From the NCBI RefSeq assembly GCF_021018805.1, contig NW_026960612.1, forward strand, positions 1,798,001 through 1,862,000: a DNA stretch of 64,000 bases, in the 5' to 3' direction. The notes below the pieces were generated by a model. The model searched no databases. It was given only the letters and a program-made list of their open reading frames with translations, and was not told the origin of the DNA. The translations under genes were made by a program, and so were the position numbers. This DNA comes from Prinia subflava. Taxonomy: Eukaryota > Chordata > Aves > Passeriformes > Cisticolidae. Position 1 is the first letter of the stretch; each line of letters opens with the position of its first letter. Below, one piece after another: positions 45,211 to 56,703 of this stretch.

Positions 45211-47643
45211 CTAGTACTAACTGTGTGTAATGATGACAGTGTTGCACAGGCTACACATCTGAAAGCCAAAATCAATCTGAAAACCAGGTCCTTGTCATCA
45301 ATTAAAAAAAAAAAAAAAAAAAGGAAATGTGTATTTTCAGCTCTCAGATTCCTTTAGCTGGATAAAGCTGGATATACATTATGGCTGTCATCACCCTTCA
45401 GGCTTACATGTCCCCTTTTATTGGCAGTAACTGAAGATGTCTATCTGTTTTCCAGTGTTCTCTACTTTCCTTTCTCTTAAGACAGCATGCAAGTGAAAAT
45501 AATAGGTGCACAGTCAGATTCAGAGGCCTATTATGACCTACTCCTCCATTTAATAAATATGGTCTCAGTAAAATATTTCTAAGCACCTAGCCAAATGGTA
45601 TTCCAATAGCTGAAAATTGGTAAGAACTATTAGACACCAGCCTCATAAATTATATTAATTCACTTTATTAATTACTCTTTCAGGTTCTACTAAAAAATGC
45701 ATAAAAACTACATTATAGTGTCATGTATGATTTTCTTAGTCAAGCTTGTCACCATCTAAATAGACTTTGTATAAAGATGATCTGATGTTTTCTATTTTAA
45801 TAAATAATTGAAAATCAACAACCCACCTTAATTTGCACAACAGTCTGTTCTACCTCAGAGTAGTAATTCAGCATCATCTCGAATGCAGCCTATGCACCAA
45901 GGAATTCATGATTATTCTGTAAAACAGCCCTAATGCCCTTCCAGATTTATAGCCCAAGGTTTTTCTTATCAGTACAGACAAAATGGGGCCCTATTCAGTG
46001 ACAGTGAACACTGGCCCTGTGCACTGGTTTTAATTAAATAGTAAAGTCTGAAATCTGGAGACAAAAATGTTTCCCTCCTGCTTTCACATAAACAAGTTCA
46101 ACAGTTTCAAAGGTAAGTTGTAAAACAGCATTAAAAAGGCACATTTTGTTATTTAAATAATGAGACATATCAACACTGGGCACCTGTTACATAACTATGC
46201 TACAAACAACTTCTCCTCCCAAATGGTATTGAATAATTAAATGAACAATTACAGCAATACAATCCAGCTGGTTGCCTGCTTGGGAAAAAGCCTTCCATGT
46301 CTTGTGAACTTCCTCCCATTCATTTAGTTCCACAGAACATGGAGGGTGTGTAGGAATTTTCTGCACACCTTGGTCTCTCTGTTTTTGTGAAGTTCTCCTA
46401 TGCTCATGCAATTACCGATTTACATCACAGAAATTCCTATCCTCTTTGTAGCTACTGCTTTTCAGCAGCTATAGTAGGGCTTACGCCAGATCCAGCTGTG
46501 ACTTCTTAAGACCTTGCATACCCTCACAAGGAAAAAATATTAGTAGCTCTCTTCCACAGACAAGAAGAATAGTTTATATAATATTTTATAGTCAAAGACA
46601 TTTCAGCTGGTAGTACACATGCATATCCTTCAACATAAAAGCTCATGATGCAAGAAAAAAATGTATGGTATTTTTATATACTTCTACATGTATATCTCAT
46701 CTAAATTATTTATTTAAGATTAGAGGATGTTCAATTATCTTTTCATAGAGTTGACAGGAGATATATTTTTGTCCTAATTGAAGAAAAAAAAATAATTGAA
46801 TCAGTAATCTCCTAGAAAAACAGAAAAAATACTCAAGTCCTTCAGGCACACAACTAGCCTGAGTGGTAACTGCAGCCTACTGTACAGTTTAATTTGGACT
46901 ATGCTGCATGTCTTGTATTATTCCTCAATACACAGCTCTGTAAAAATGAATCTTACCTTCTTCAGATGAAGCTAACTGGACCTCTGCTATGTGGCTGTGT
47001 CCTTAACACAGCTAGTCTGAAGTTGTTTTAGCACAGTTGTTTTGTTAAAGTGAAGAAATCAAAGAAACAAAGTTCTGCACTGGCAACTCCTTGGAGGTTT
47101 TAGTTCAGATATCATCTGGTTTGTTGTGTAAGTTGATAGTTGTATTGTTAAAGGTGACAGGTTCATAGTTAGAGTTCCTATCCTGCCTCCAGTGGAGAAA
47201 ATTTACTGTGAATATTTCAAAATAAATAGCAGGGCTCCTATCTTCTAAGCTTAAAAAAAACCAAAAAGAAGTTTACAGAGGCTGGAGATTTTTTTCCTGG
47301 ATGAAAAGAGGAGAGAAATACTCTTCTTTTTTTCTTCCACTGCATTCTTATATAATCAGAGCACACGATCTTCTTTTGTACCAGTTTGTTCTCTCAATTT
47401 ACACAACATAATGAAACCAATGAAAATCCTGTTCTGTTTGTGGCACTGTGAACTAGAAAGTCCAGTCAATTTCTTACAGATTATTCATTTCAAAATAGCA
47501 GCTCCCCTGGAGTTAATGAGTTACAATGTAAACCTCAAGAAGATAAATGTGTTTGTAAATGGAGTGCATTTACAGTTCTGGGCTGCTCCTCTACAGGTAA
47601 GATTCTGTTCTGTAACATCTAGCCATTGCATGAGTCCCCATAT
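45211..47643 (-). other. COL25A1 intron segment, no feature recognised
   Basis: AT-rich intron DNA with a 21-base A-run near 45303. One splice-site-flanked 29-base piece near 46955-46983 was considered and rejected as an exon. Confidence 0.5.
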
Positions 47644-48096
47644 TGAAAAGAACAGGGCATATGCCTTTATTAATATTCAGCTCTTTATTAAAGTGATCAG
47701 CTCATAATTAAAGTCATCAGCAGGATTGCAGAGTCCAATCGGAGTTTTCCATGCTGTTGCAGCCATCCGAAGGAGCAGGTGCTGTCCCAGTGGATGTTGA
47801 GTCCTTGTTCCCATAGAAACAGCTGGCAGTTCTCACTGGTCAACCCTCAGAAGGCAGAGCAGTGGCAGTCAGCTCTTTGCCCTCAGGGAAAAGTTTCAAG
47901 AGTTTCCCATTCTCTGCCTGAGTTGCTTCAGCTGGCTGGTTCCCATTCCATCCGAACTCCTCATAGGTCATGGTGAATCTTCAAATCAGGTCAGGGGGTG
48001 CATCCACTTCGTGCTCGGCCAGGGCATTATCTAATTCTCCTCTGACGCCTCTAGCTTCCTGTTTTGGGGTCAGTTTCCCTAAAAAAATCCTCCCAG

Positions 48097-48568
48097 TGTT
48101 AGCGTAGGAAAACATATAACCACACGAAGGCGATCATATGAGGTTCTTTATTCAAGCGCGCGGGACACAGGGGCGATGATACGCCCAAATCTTGTGTCCG
48201 AGGAATACAGAGTCGATTTGTGATTTTTATAGTTTAAATTATACACATGTTAACTAACCCCCACCCCTAGATACTGATTATCCTATTCCTTAGTTACTAT
48301 CTTAAATCATACCTACGCTTCTACCTTGATCTACACTTGATTTGGTTAAAACAATGCTTCTCAATTATCCCCTGAGTTGCAGTCACACTTGATTCGGTCA
48401 TTAGAATAGCATGGAGCTGGTTGCAGAAGCTGACGCTTGTTCTGAAGCTGAGTTGCGTCAAGTTCTAGTTGTACGTTCCCTACCTTCCCCCCCCCACACA
48501 TACCTCAACTTAACCCCGTGGTTAATTTATACAGAAATTATATTTTTTTTTTTAACCCTCCACCAACA
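48097..48568 (-). mobile_element. Solo LTR nested inside LTR copy B, minus orientation
   Basis: It starts TGTTAGCG and ends ACCAACA, flanked by ccag (48093-48096 and 48569-48572), which in copy A occurs only once (CCTCCCAGGATCC). On the minus strand a TATAAAAAT precedes an AATAAA (complement of 48147-48152). A C-run and T-run lie near its plus-strand right end. Its insertion postdates copy B. Confidence 0.85.
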
Positions 48569-48591
48569 CCAGGATCCACCAGGGTGGTTTT

Positions 48592-48617
48592 ATTTGCATA
48601 TACACATGCATATGCAT
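48592..48617. promoter_or_regulatory. Octamer plus MORE-type POU site in LTR copy B
   Basis: ATTTGCAT (48592-48599) is a canonical octamer, and ATGCATATGCAT (48606-48617) is the palindromic MORE core. Both are 20-50 bp to the right of the nested LTR insertion, which spared them. Confidence 0.45.
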
Positions 48618-48923
48618 TTGTCCTGGACGTAGCCGAGGTTACTCCTTCTGAATGAGGTAGTTATAAAGGACAATAGGGCTATCTAGGTGTGGGCAGCTTC
48701 TTTTCACATTTCAATTAGGTAGGCCAGGCAACTTTCCTTCAGGGCAGCTCTCCCTACTCAGATTGGCTGGGGTGGGGGGTTACTCTAGCCAGGAGAGGGT
48801 CAGTTGTGGAGTTTTGTTTTTTTTTTGGGGGGTTTGTTTTTTTTTTTTCCGTTCCTAACAATATGACATTTTTTCATTGTGGCAGTCACTTTGTAAGGAG
48901 AAGCACATGGAATATATACTCAC

Positions 48924-48977
48924 TCTCTCTCCTTTGGGGCCTGCAGGGCCATGGGGACCAACTGGGCCATCTAAACT
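48924..48977 (-). CDS. COL25A1: COL25A1-like collagen exon, 54 bp, starting with Ser
   Basis: Encodes SLDGPVGPHGPAGPKGER. The acceptor is TTTTTGTAG and the next codon is AGT, so Ser occupies the place where the Gly register, set by the preceding exon ending GKPGPR, expects Gly. The donor is GTGAGT. MACIT collagens tolerate interruptions, so this may be a family feature or a lineage-specific Gly to Ser change. Confidence 0.88.
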
Positions 48978-49827
48978 CTACAAAAAGGAACGGAGAGGGT
49001 AAGAGAGAGGGCTTGTTGTTACAACTCTTTAGTTTTAATAGCTGTCTTGTACACAAAAACTTATATGGAATCAGTCTTCACTGGTTGAAATTTTGGATTT
49101 AATTGTGATGCAACCTATTTGGCTTTCAAAACTCCACCTATAACCTCTCCTGTGACAAGGCAGAGTATCTTTCTTCTATTTAGTGTTCACTACATCCATG
49201 GAAGCAATCAGATTTAAAAAGATCTTAAACTGATTGGAAGAAGATGGAAGGGTCAAAAAAAATTTTTAATTATTATTTATTTTCAAAATTGATTATTCTT
49301 TAAATTGAAATGTCCATCTGTAAGATGGACTAACCTATTACAGGGATCAATGAAAATCTTACTTCGAAGATAGAACTCTTTCACTGTATAGATTTCTTTA
49401 TCATTAAAGAAAGCAAAAGATTTAACATCTATGATGTGTAATATAACAATGTCTGCAGATGAACTCCAGCACATCTGCATCTCCTTCACTGATTCCATAT
49501 TAGCACTGAACAGCTATGTTCTCCTGTAAGCTAAAACCCTAACCCTACTCAGGAAAACTAGCAACCCAACCAAGGCAGTTCTCCAACCAAAAATCAAAAC
49601 TAAGCTGCCTTCTTAAGGTTCAGAGCTCCTTCTACAGAGAATTACATTTTCTTTCCCACACGTATTGCCCAGAGAATCCACTTGAAGCTCCCTCTTATGC
49701 AGCATGGAAAATGCCTGCAGCATTTGGCCTTCCCTCCTGCATGCAGTGAGCGAGCTTGGCTGGCAGAGGCCCCGGAAACCACACGGACTCAGTCACGAAG
49801 GGGGACACAGAAAGACAAGGGACTCAC

Positions 49828-49863
49828 CCGGGGTCCTGGCTTTCCATCTAAGCCAGATGCTCC
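49828..49863 (-). CDS. COL25A1: COL25A1-like collagen exon, 36 bp
   Basis: Encodes GASGLDGKPGPR, four triplets ending in Arg, between a CACACAG acceptor and a GTGAGT donor. Confidence 0.9.
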
Positions 49864-50098
49864 CTGTGTGGTTAGGTGGAAGCATGGATGATGGGAACAA
49901 CACGAATGACAAAAATGTGAGATTAGTAAGTGGTGCTGATGAACAAACACAATTCAAATGTACAGTACACGCTGTGACAGGGTTCTGGAGTGGGTATCAC
50001 ATTGCTACAGCATGTTAGTTAAAAATTCACATAGAACACCAAGAGCCCAATTCTGTTCTCACTTCATTGTAACATCACTGACCCACCCCTGCCCTCAC

Positions 50099-51096
50099 TG
50101 TTATGAACAAATTTCCCGGTCCGGAGGGACTGTGCCATCCCTGTCCTAGCCCCCATAGCGAGACAGTTGCACCATCACCCCAGAGGAAAACATAGAGCAC
50201 CCATTAGCATATTAAAAGAGCTCTGAGCTCTCAGAATGCAACCCCCTCCTCCTCCCAATTTGTGCCATCACCCAGGCTTTTAGAAAAATGGGAGTTTTTC
50301 CTTTTTGCAGAGAACCCCATAGCTAGGGTGAGGCTGCTGTCCCTCAAAAGCGGCTGACCCCCTCCCGGCTAGAGGTAACCCCCACACCCCAGCAAGTTTG
50401 AGGACGGAGGGAAGCTGTTCCGAAGGAAAGCCGCCTGGCAGCATTCTCCTACCTCATTAAAATGTGAAAAGGAGCAGCTCCTGCCTAGATAGCCCTGTCA
50501 TTGTTCTCTGTAACTACCTCCTGCAGCAGGAATACCTCTGCTGCGACCAGGACAAATGCATATGCATTTGTATATGCAAATATAACTGCCCCTGTGAATC
50601 CTGGGAAGGTTTTTTTGAGAAACTGCACCCCAAGACGAGAAGCTAGATGCATCAGAGGAGAATTAGATAGTGCCCTAGCCAAGCAAGAAGTGGATGCACC
50701 CCCTAGCCTGGTTTGAAGATTCACCATGACCTATGAGGAGTCTGAATGGAATGGGAACTGGCCAGCTGAAGTGACTCAGTCAGACAACCGGAAACCCTCG
50801 AGGTTTTTCCCTGAGAGCAAAGAGCTGACTCTGCACTCCAGTGGCAGACTCCTCACCACTCTGCCTTCTGATGGTTGACCAGAGAGAACTCCTAGCTGTT
50901 CCTATGGGAACAAGGACTCGGCATCTACTGTTTGCAGTGGAATGATGAACTGGGACAGCACCTGCTCCTTCGGTTGACTGCAGCAGCGTGGAAAACTCCG
51001 ATTGGACTCTGCAATCTTGCTGATGACTTTAATAATGAGCTGATCATTTTAATAAAGAGCTGAATATTAATAAAGGCATATGCCCTGTTCTTTTCA
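50099..51096 (+). mobile_element. Solo LTR, POU-site family (copy D), plus orientation
   Basis: It starts TGTTATGAACA and ends GTTCTTTTCA, with ctcac at 50094-50098 and 51097-51101. The AATAAA in TTAATAAAGGCATATG is about 25 bp from the right end. Its 3' half is closely similar to copies A, B and C. It holds the POU palindrome and an adjacent octamer at 50553-50581. Confidence 0.85.
50553..50581. promoter_or_regulatory. MORE-type POU palindrome with adjacent octamer
   Basis: CAAATGCATATGCATTTG (50553-50570) is identical to the palindrome in LTR copy A, and a canonical ATGCAAAT octamer follows at 50574-50581. The site lies about mid-LTR, upstream of the polyadenylation signal. Confidence 0.5.
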
Positions 51097-51101
51097 CTCA
51101 C

Positions 51102-52731
51102 ATCAAGTATATTAGAGCAGATTATTGTCAGGCTTATAGGAGCGCTACAAACACCAGATGTTAGGGCATTTTTGAGTCTGAACACACAGATATTTACTTG
51201 CATACTTTCTAATTTGTAAATAGCGACAATACTGAATAGTATACACAAAGGAAGAAAAATGTGTGTTAACTGTGATAGGTAATATTTAAGTGCAAGAATA
51301 CTGCATTATGCAGCCAACAAAATCTGGATCCTGACCACAATGGCCTCATTCATTTCCAAGGACCCGGGAGACAATCACATTTCCTGTTTTCCCGCTGCAC
51401 TCCCAGCTCAGAGCTCAGAGCTCAGTCACGGGCTGCGGTGGGCAGCCCCAGGCACACCAGGCAGTGAGCCGCAGCATCCTTGGGGATGGGGGGACCCCTC
51501 GTGGACTCTGTGCGAATAACAGAGCAGCAGCCGGAGCACGGATGTGCCAGGCATGTGCGGCAGAGGCGACAACACTACTCGGGACACAGGGAATAATCTG
51601 GGAAACACCCCCCTCCTAAGAAAGCAAACCAAACCAACCCCCAAACAAATCCAACTAAAATCTCCGGCCAACTCAATAAAACAAGCCAGTTTTTGGAACG
51701 CCAAATGCTTGGACTTTGCCCCTGAAAATGACATTTAGAAGTAGCAAGCAGCAGCAAGACAAGATCTGCGTAAATTTGGAAAATCTAGTAGCATATTTGT
51801 TCTGAAGTCTCTTCTACCTTGTAGCCATTTTCAGGGCATCTGCTCAGGCCTCCAAAGCTCACTCTGTACAGAGATGCAACTGTCAATGTGAAAACGACCT
51901 TTTATTTTTCTCAAAATAAATTAACAGTCTCAGTGACCTTGTCCAGAGGCTCTGCACATAATTCATGAAAATATTAATCAGAGAGATTTGTGTTGCTTTG
52001 GGTAAACTAAGTATTTTTTCTCCATTTTACTGTTAACAATGTAATCACTGGGAGCAATCCTCATACAATTACAAAAGAAAAGAGGAAAAATTAACTCTTC
52101 TGAGAAAAAAAAAAACCTCTTTTCAGCATGCTTTGAAATATATAAAGTATTTTCTGTTGTATCAATCTAAATTTTAGGAACTCTGATGTTTCCATATTTT
52201 TAAGGTTATTCACTTGTAAGACAAAATTCATGCCACTCAGAATGGGAATTTTCAAAGAACAATGCAAAAATAAGAATCCAGGGGAAAAAAAAAGTGACTA
52301 AATTTCCATAAGCAATTTTTAGCTTTCCTCAATTAGACCTCTCAATTTGAACTGTGGAAGTGCAATAAGAGGAAGAATAACTGAGGAGATGGGGGAAAGG
52401 GAGGACTCCTTTTTTAATGGAAACACCATACAACACTTGAATGACAGCATGACTAATTTAATGGAGGTGATGACATCCTTGTGACACTGAACACGCTCAG
52501 CTGACACAAAACAACAATAACAACAACAAAAACCCTGAAAACACTGGGTGGTACAGGATGTTATTTGGGATGATAGCACAGACTTGGGACAAAACAAAAC
52601 AAGACTGATGCTCTGCTCCCAACATGGTATACTCTGTGTATGCTATTGAGTAAATCGGAGTGGTTCATAAGGAGTAGAAAGAGACGTTTGTGATTTGCAC
52701 TGAAATTGAATAGTTGGGGTTTTTTACTTAC
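51102..52731 (-). other. COL25A1 intron segment
   Basis: Intron DNA with a moderately GC-rich patch at about 51360-51640 that includes tandem GAGCTCA units at 51410-51425. No exon or element boundary was recognised. Confidence 0.45.
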
Positions 52732-52812
52732 TGGAAGACCAAGGAGCCCTCTGTCACCCTTTTGACCTGGTTCACCCTTCAATCCTTTAAGACCATTTAA
52801 CCCTGGTTCACC
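52732..52812 (-). CDS. COL25A1: COL25A1-like collagen exon, 81 bp
   Basis: Nine uninterrupted triplets, beginning GEPGLNGLKGLKG and ending KGDRGLLGLP, with a CATTTAG acceptor and GTAAGT donor. Rich in Lys and Asp/Glu pairs, which stabilise the triple helix. Confidence 0.92.
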
Positions 52813-54831
52813 CTAAATGTAAAAGTATAAATGCCAAATTTTTGGTGCTATAATGGGTGTTTAAGCTAAGATAGAAGAAGCCAGTCTCAGAAGTAGCTGC
52901 AAATTCTAGTTTGAAACAAATTCAACCTTCTCAGCTTACTGGCAATTTACATACTGATTTAATAGTGGGCAAAGTACTTGGGAGATGTCTGCTCAAGATT
53001 TAAAATCTGTGTAAAAAAAACCGACAGGAAACTTATGGGTAACAGATTTTTAAAATCTTTTCCTAGTAATTATCACTATAGTTAGATGGTTTGAATTACA
53101 CATGAGTTTCAGGGGGTTTTGGAAATTCTTCAAATCCCATAAACCACCCTATGCAGATAATTCAAACTGAAAGAAAACATTCATAAAAGTAAGCCTCAAA
53201 ACTGTAGGTTTCTAGAGTGGGATCTCCCGAAAAGCACATTTGGTAAGGAAGCAATACTTTTCCTTACAGTAAACTGGAATTTGCAGCAAAATCTTACATA
53301 CAGATATTTTAAACCTTTAACCATACATAATGAACAGTAACAAGTTAAAAGAAACAGTATAGATTACACAATGCCAAGCTATTTGGGAGGTCCACAGTTT
53401 CTCTGTTCATACAGAGAAATTTTAACAATGTAAGAAATGGCACTTGTTGTGAGTGTTAAATTATGCATAGGCTATTACATTAAACATCACTAAAATGATA
53501 ATACTGGGCTCAGAGCTGCCAATAAATCATTCTCTCTTAATGAAAAACTGCATCAGCATGAGGGCAGTTCAGTCAAAGAGAGTATTGACCACACCTGCCT
53601 CTTTTGGGAAACAGATATATGTGGGCATTTTATCCAGGCTGCTCCCCATGGCCTCATTGCTAGTTTTCCCTTTGATGTATTATGTTACCTTAGATTATAT
53701 TCATATTAAAAAAAAAATCTCAGTAGAACCCAGTCTGCTTCTTTAAGTAACTCCAGACATCATCTGCTTTGCATCCTAAGTAGCCATTTCTTCATTCTTA
53801 TTCTATTTGACTTGATGTGACTTTCAGAGCAAGTAGCACTGGAAACACTGAAGTTTTGGAAACAGACCTGAGAAATCCCACAAAAGCATGAGTCTCAAGC
53901 CAAAAGCCTGAGGTAAAGCAGGGCTGGTGCTAAAATGGAACATATTTGATTTCAAAAAATGATTTATCACTTAGGTTTCTTGAGCCAAAGTAACACAGTC
54001 TCATAAGGGGTCAAAAGTGTGATTTGCTGTCTTGCACCTTTAAAAACCCAAAATAAACCCCCGAAACTAAACAAAAACACCTTTTCCTCACTTTTTGTGA
54101 AAGGTGTGATTAGGGAGCCATAGTGATTTAAATGATCATGCCTGACAAGACCACCGGCTTTAATGAATATAGTGTCATGCTGAATTTTAGCTTACTGGTG
54201 ACTACTCAACTAAAGCACAAATTAAAATATTCCAACTCTGCCAAAATTCACTTCCACTCATGGGCTAAGAGAGTCCCTAAAGAATATCTATGCTATGGAA
54301 AATTGTACTGCAGACCTGTCTGATCATGAACCCAGTTTGGAAAACACAAAAATGCACACATCAGTTCATGATGGTGAACTGGCATAACGTGAAGGAGCTA
54401 GTCAGCAAAATACTTGTCACCTAACAAAGGCCATGGAGACTGGAAGAAGCAGGAAATACAAGAGAGCATAAATGAAGACGAGTTTATCTGACAGTTTCCT
54501 GAGCCTGTAACATGCTTCTGTATTCTAAAGTAATTCCAAGTGCAAAGGTAGCTTGCCCATAAAGAGGAAGCTAAATAATTTAGTGCCACATCCTGAATAT
54601 TCATACAAGAAATGGACTCAGCCAATGCTGAAGAGAAATACTATTTAGAAACAATCACAGAAAATTTATAAAGCTTTTAAGCTGCTAATATTAAAATCTG
54701 CTTTAAGGTTTAAGAATATCAGAAATGTTTATTAAATGAGGCATGACAAAACATAGCTGCATGCATTCAAGAGCAAAGCATGACACTTTGCAGACATAAA
54801 GAGTTTGTCTATTCAAGACACATTAATTTAC
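52813..54831 (-). other. COL25A1 intron, no feature recognised
   Basis: Plain AT-rich intron of 2.0 kb. No LTR ends, exons or long simple repeats were seen. Confidence 0.5.
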
Positions 54832-54858
54832 CTTTGGGCCAGGCAGTCCATGAGGTCC
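54832..54858 (-). CDS. COL25A1: COL25A1-like collagen exon, 27 bp
   Basis: Encodes GPHGLPGPK, three triplets, with a TTTTCAG acceptor and GTAAAT donor. It is only 358 bp from the preceding exon. Confidence 0.9.
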
Positions 54859-55216
54859 CTGAAAATGAAAGTAACATTTTTCATTATGAAAATACACCAC
54901 AATTTTTTTTATTTTTTGCTTTATAGGGATACAGATTACCCCTGTATTTCTTTACTCCCAAAAGAAATGCAGCTGTCAATAAAGCAACAGTCAACACCTG
55001 ATTCTGAGGAGGAACCAGACCACTAGCATGTTAACAATAGCAGGAATGTGCAATTTGTTTTTCCACCTCCTATGAATTTTAAGACATGCAAAAAGATTTC
55101 CAAATTAGGTCCCTTCTTTAATGGTCACATATTCTGAAAACACTTTCAGTAAGCAGGAAATAAAATGGCAAGAGGGCTTAGACAATTTCTAGCCCCTCTG
55201 TTCCTTCCAAGCTTAC

Positions 55217-55267
55217 CATAGGGCCTGGAGGACCATGTGGTCCTGGTGGTCCAAATGGTCCTATCAT
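55217..55267 (-). CDS. COL25A1: COL25A1-like collagen exon, 51 bp, starting Met-Ile
   Basis: Encodes MIGPFGPPGPHGPPGPM, 17 codons, not a multiple of three residues. The two leading residues follow GAQGPS from the previous exon, giving a G-P-S-M-I-G interruption before a Pro-rich run. The acceptor is ATCTGTAG and the donor GTAAGC. The Gly register is restored at once. Confidence 0.88.
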
Positions 55268-55341
55268 CTACAGATAAAAAACAATGGTATTAAATCATGC
55301 AAAGAACTCCCATAAAAATACCAGAAACCAGGCTGACCCTT

Positions 55342-56698
55342 TGTCGTGGTTGTGGGGGAGGTGAATTTTTCCAGGGGGATGTGGGCAGTCCAATCAGTAA
55401 TCAGCTTTTCTGCTGGCACCTGGATTGGTCACTCGGAGGTTTGGACACGCCTCTGAGGACACAAAGAGTTAAAAGCAGGGGGTTCGGCCTCTTTTCAGAT
55501 CCTGGTTTCAGCAGAGAGATGTGTCAAGCCTCCTTCCCCTGCCCAGCCACGAGGCTGGGTGGGGGAGGGGAAACACGTGGTCGACTCAGGTAAGCCGGAG
55601 CCCCCGGGGGGGAGAAGAGAGGAGACAGGACTGGAACTGAACTGCCCCGTCTAGGATGGAGGGGTGGAAAACTGTGGAAGTGCCTTCTGTGTGTACTCAC
55701 CCCCCTCCCCCCCCCCCCAAACTCCGGGAGAAGGTGCCCAGCTACGTGGGATTTGCCCAGCCTGAGAGTGCCTGAGCCTGCAGCCCTGCCGAAAGCTAGA
55801 AACTGTTAACCCTTGCTTGGCAGAAAGAAACTTTTCTTAGACATTGATTCTCATGACTGGTAGTTTCGGAGAGAGGGCAGCGGCCTGGGACCGAGATGAT
55901 AAAGCATGATTGGAAGGAACCCGATGGAAGAATGAGAGGAGTAGCCTTCTGAGCTGGACTTTTCTTGCATAATGTCAGCCATGGACTGAACTTAAGTCTC
56001 TTTTGAACATAAACTGCATTTTGGGTAGATGCAGCTGCCCTGCTTTTGCTACAGTGACTGGCACTTGAAGAGTGTAGCGAGCAGAGAAAAGAGGGGGAGG
56101 GTGAGGTGGTGCCCTCTGCCCTCAGGGCAGACCTGCTCCTGGAACCCCGGCCCCTGGGTAAAAAGGGGGAGAGCTCGGCATGCAGCATCCTTAAAAAGCC
56201 CTGTATGTAGTTTTGGCCTATGAGACAGCGGTGAGAGCGCTGGACATAGGAAAAGGAGAGAGTCACCCTGGCAGACTTCTCTGGGCGGTGCTATGGGTGA
56301 CATGGGAACACATAAGGGGTGGACCCGTGTGTTCTGAGGAACAGTCTGTGGTGCGAGAGAGACTCCTCTCTCCCTTGCTGAATTGAAGATTAGTTTGTTT
56401 TTGAGTGGTGATTGTTTGATCTAAACCCCAAAGGTTTGGTCTGTGAAGAGTGATGTGTGGAGAGGTAGAAACTGGGAGAAGAAATGTTCTAAGAAGTTTT
56501 TATTTTTGTCTCTGTGTGTGTTTAAGAGTATTTCTGTCCCTGTTCTTATGTAATGTAATAAAGTTTTGGTGTTTTTTTTTTTGTTTTCAAGATTTAAGCC
56601 TGCTCTGCTCTGTTCCTGATCACATCCCACAGGAGTTGTTAGAGAAAAAACATATATTCATGGGTGCATTAACATCTGGCCAGTGCCAACCCATGACA
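55342..56698 (+). mobile_element. Long solo LTR, plus orientation (antisense to COL25A1)
   Basis: It starts TGTCGTGGTTG and ends ACCCATGACA, flanked by perfect 5-bp copies of ccctt (55337-55341 and 56699-56703). The AATAAA is at 56557-56562, followed by a T-run. A C-rich tract is at 55700-55718. The 1357-bp length and 5-bp duplication fit an ERV-L-type LTR; the family is inferred. Confidence 0.88.
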
Positions 56699-56703
56699 CC
56701 CTT

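Larger units (their letters stand above)
47644..48860 (-). mobile_element. Solo LTR (copy B of the POU-site family), minus orientation, split by another LTR
   Basis: The plus text starts TGAAAAGAACAGG and ends TTCCTAACA, with atat at 47640-47643 and 48861-48864 as a 4-bp duplication. It aligns with copy A (23153-23930) end to end except for an inserted 472-bp LTR at 48097-48568. It lies immediately before the collagen exon at 48924 on the plus map, that is just downstream of that exon in the gene. Confidence 0.82.
35587..48923 (-). other. Largest COL25A1 intron, mostly retroelements
   Basis: This 13.3-kb intron contains a solo LTR (36790), a complete ERV-L-like provirus (38307-45205) and a nested LTR pair (47644-48860). 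The rest is AT-rich without recognised exons. About 8.5 kb of the 13.3 kb is inserted sequence, so the pre-insertion intron was near 5 kb. Confidence 0.7.

Noticed and set aside
46955..46983. Short minus-strand piece with a perfect AAG|GTAAGA donor
   Set aside because: In phase 0 it meets a TAG at the fourth codon, and it has no Gly-X-Y pattern.
49530..49546. CCCTAACCCTA telomere-like repeat
   Set aside because: Fewer than two full units; expected by chance.
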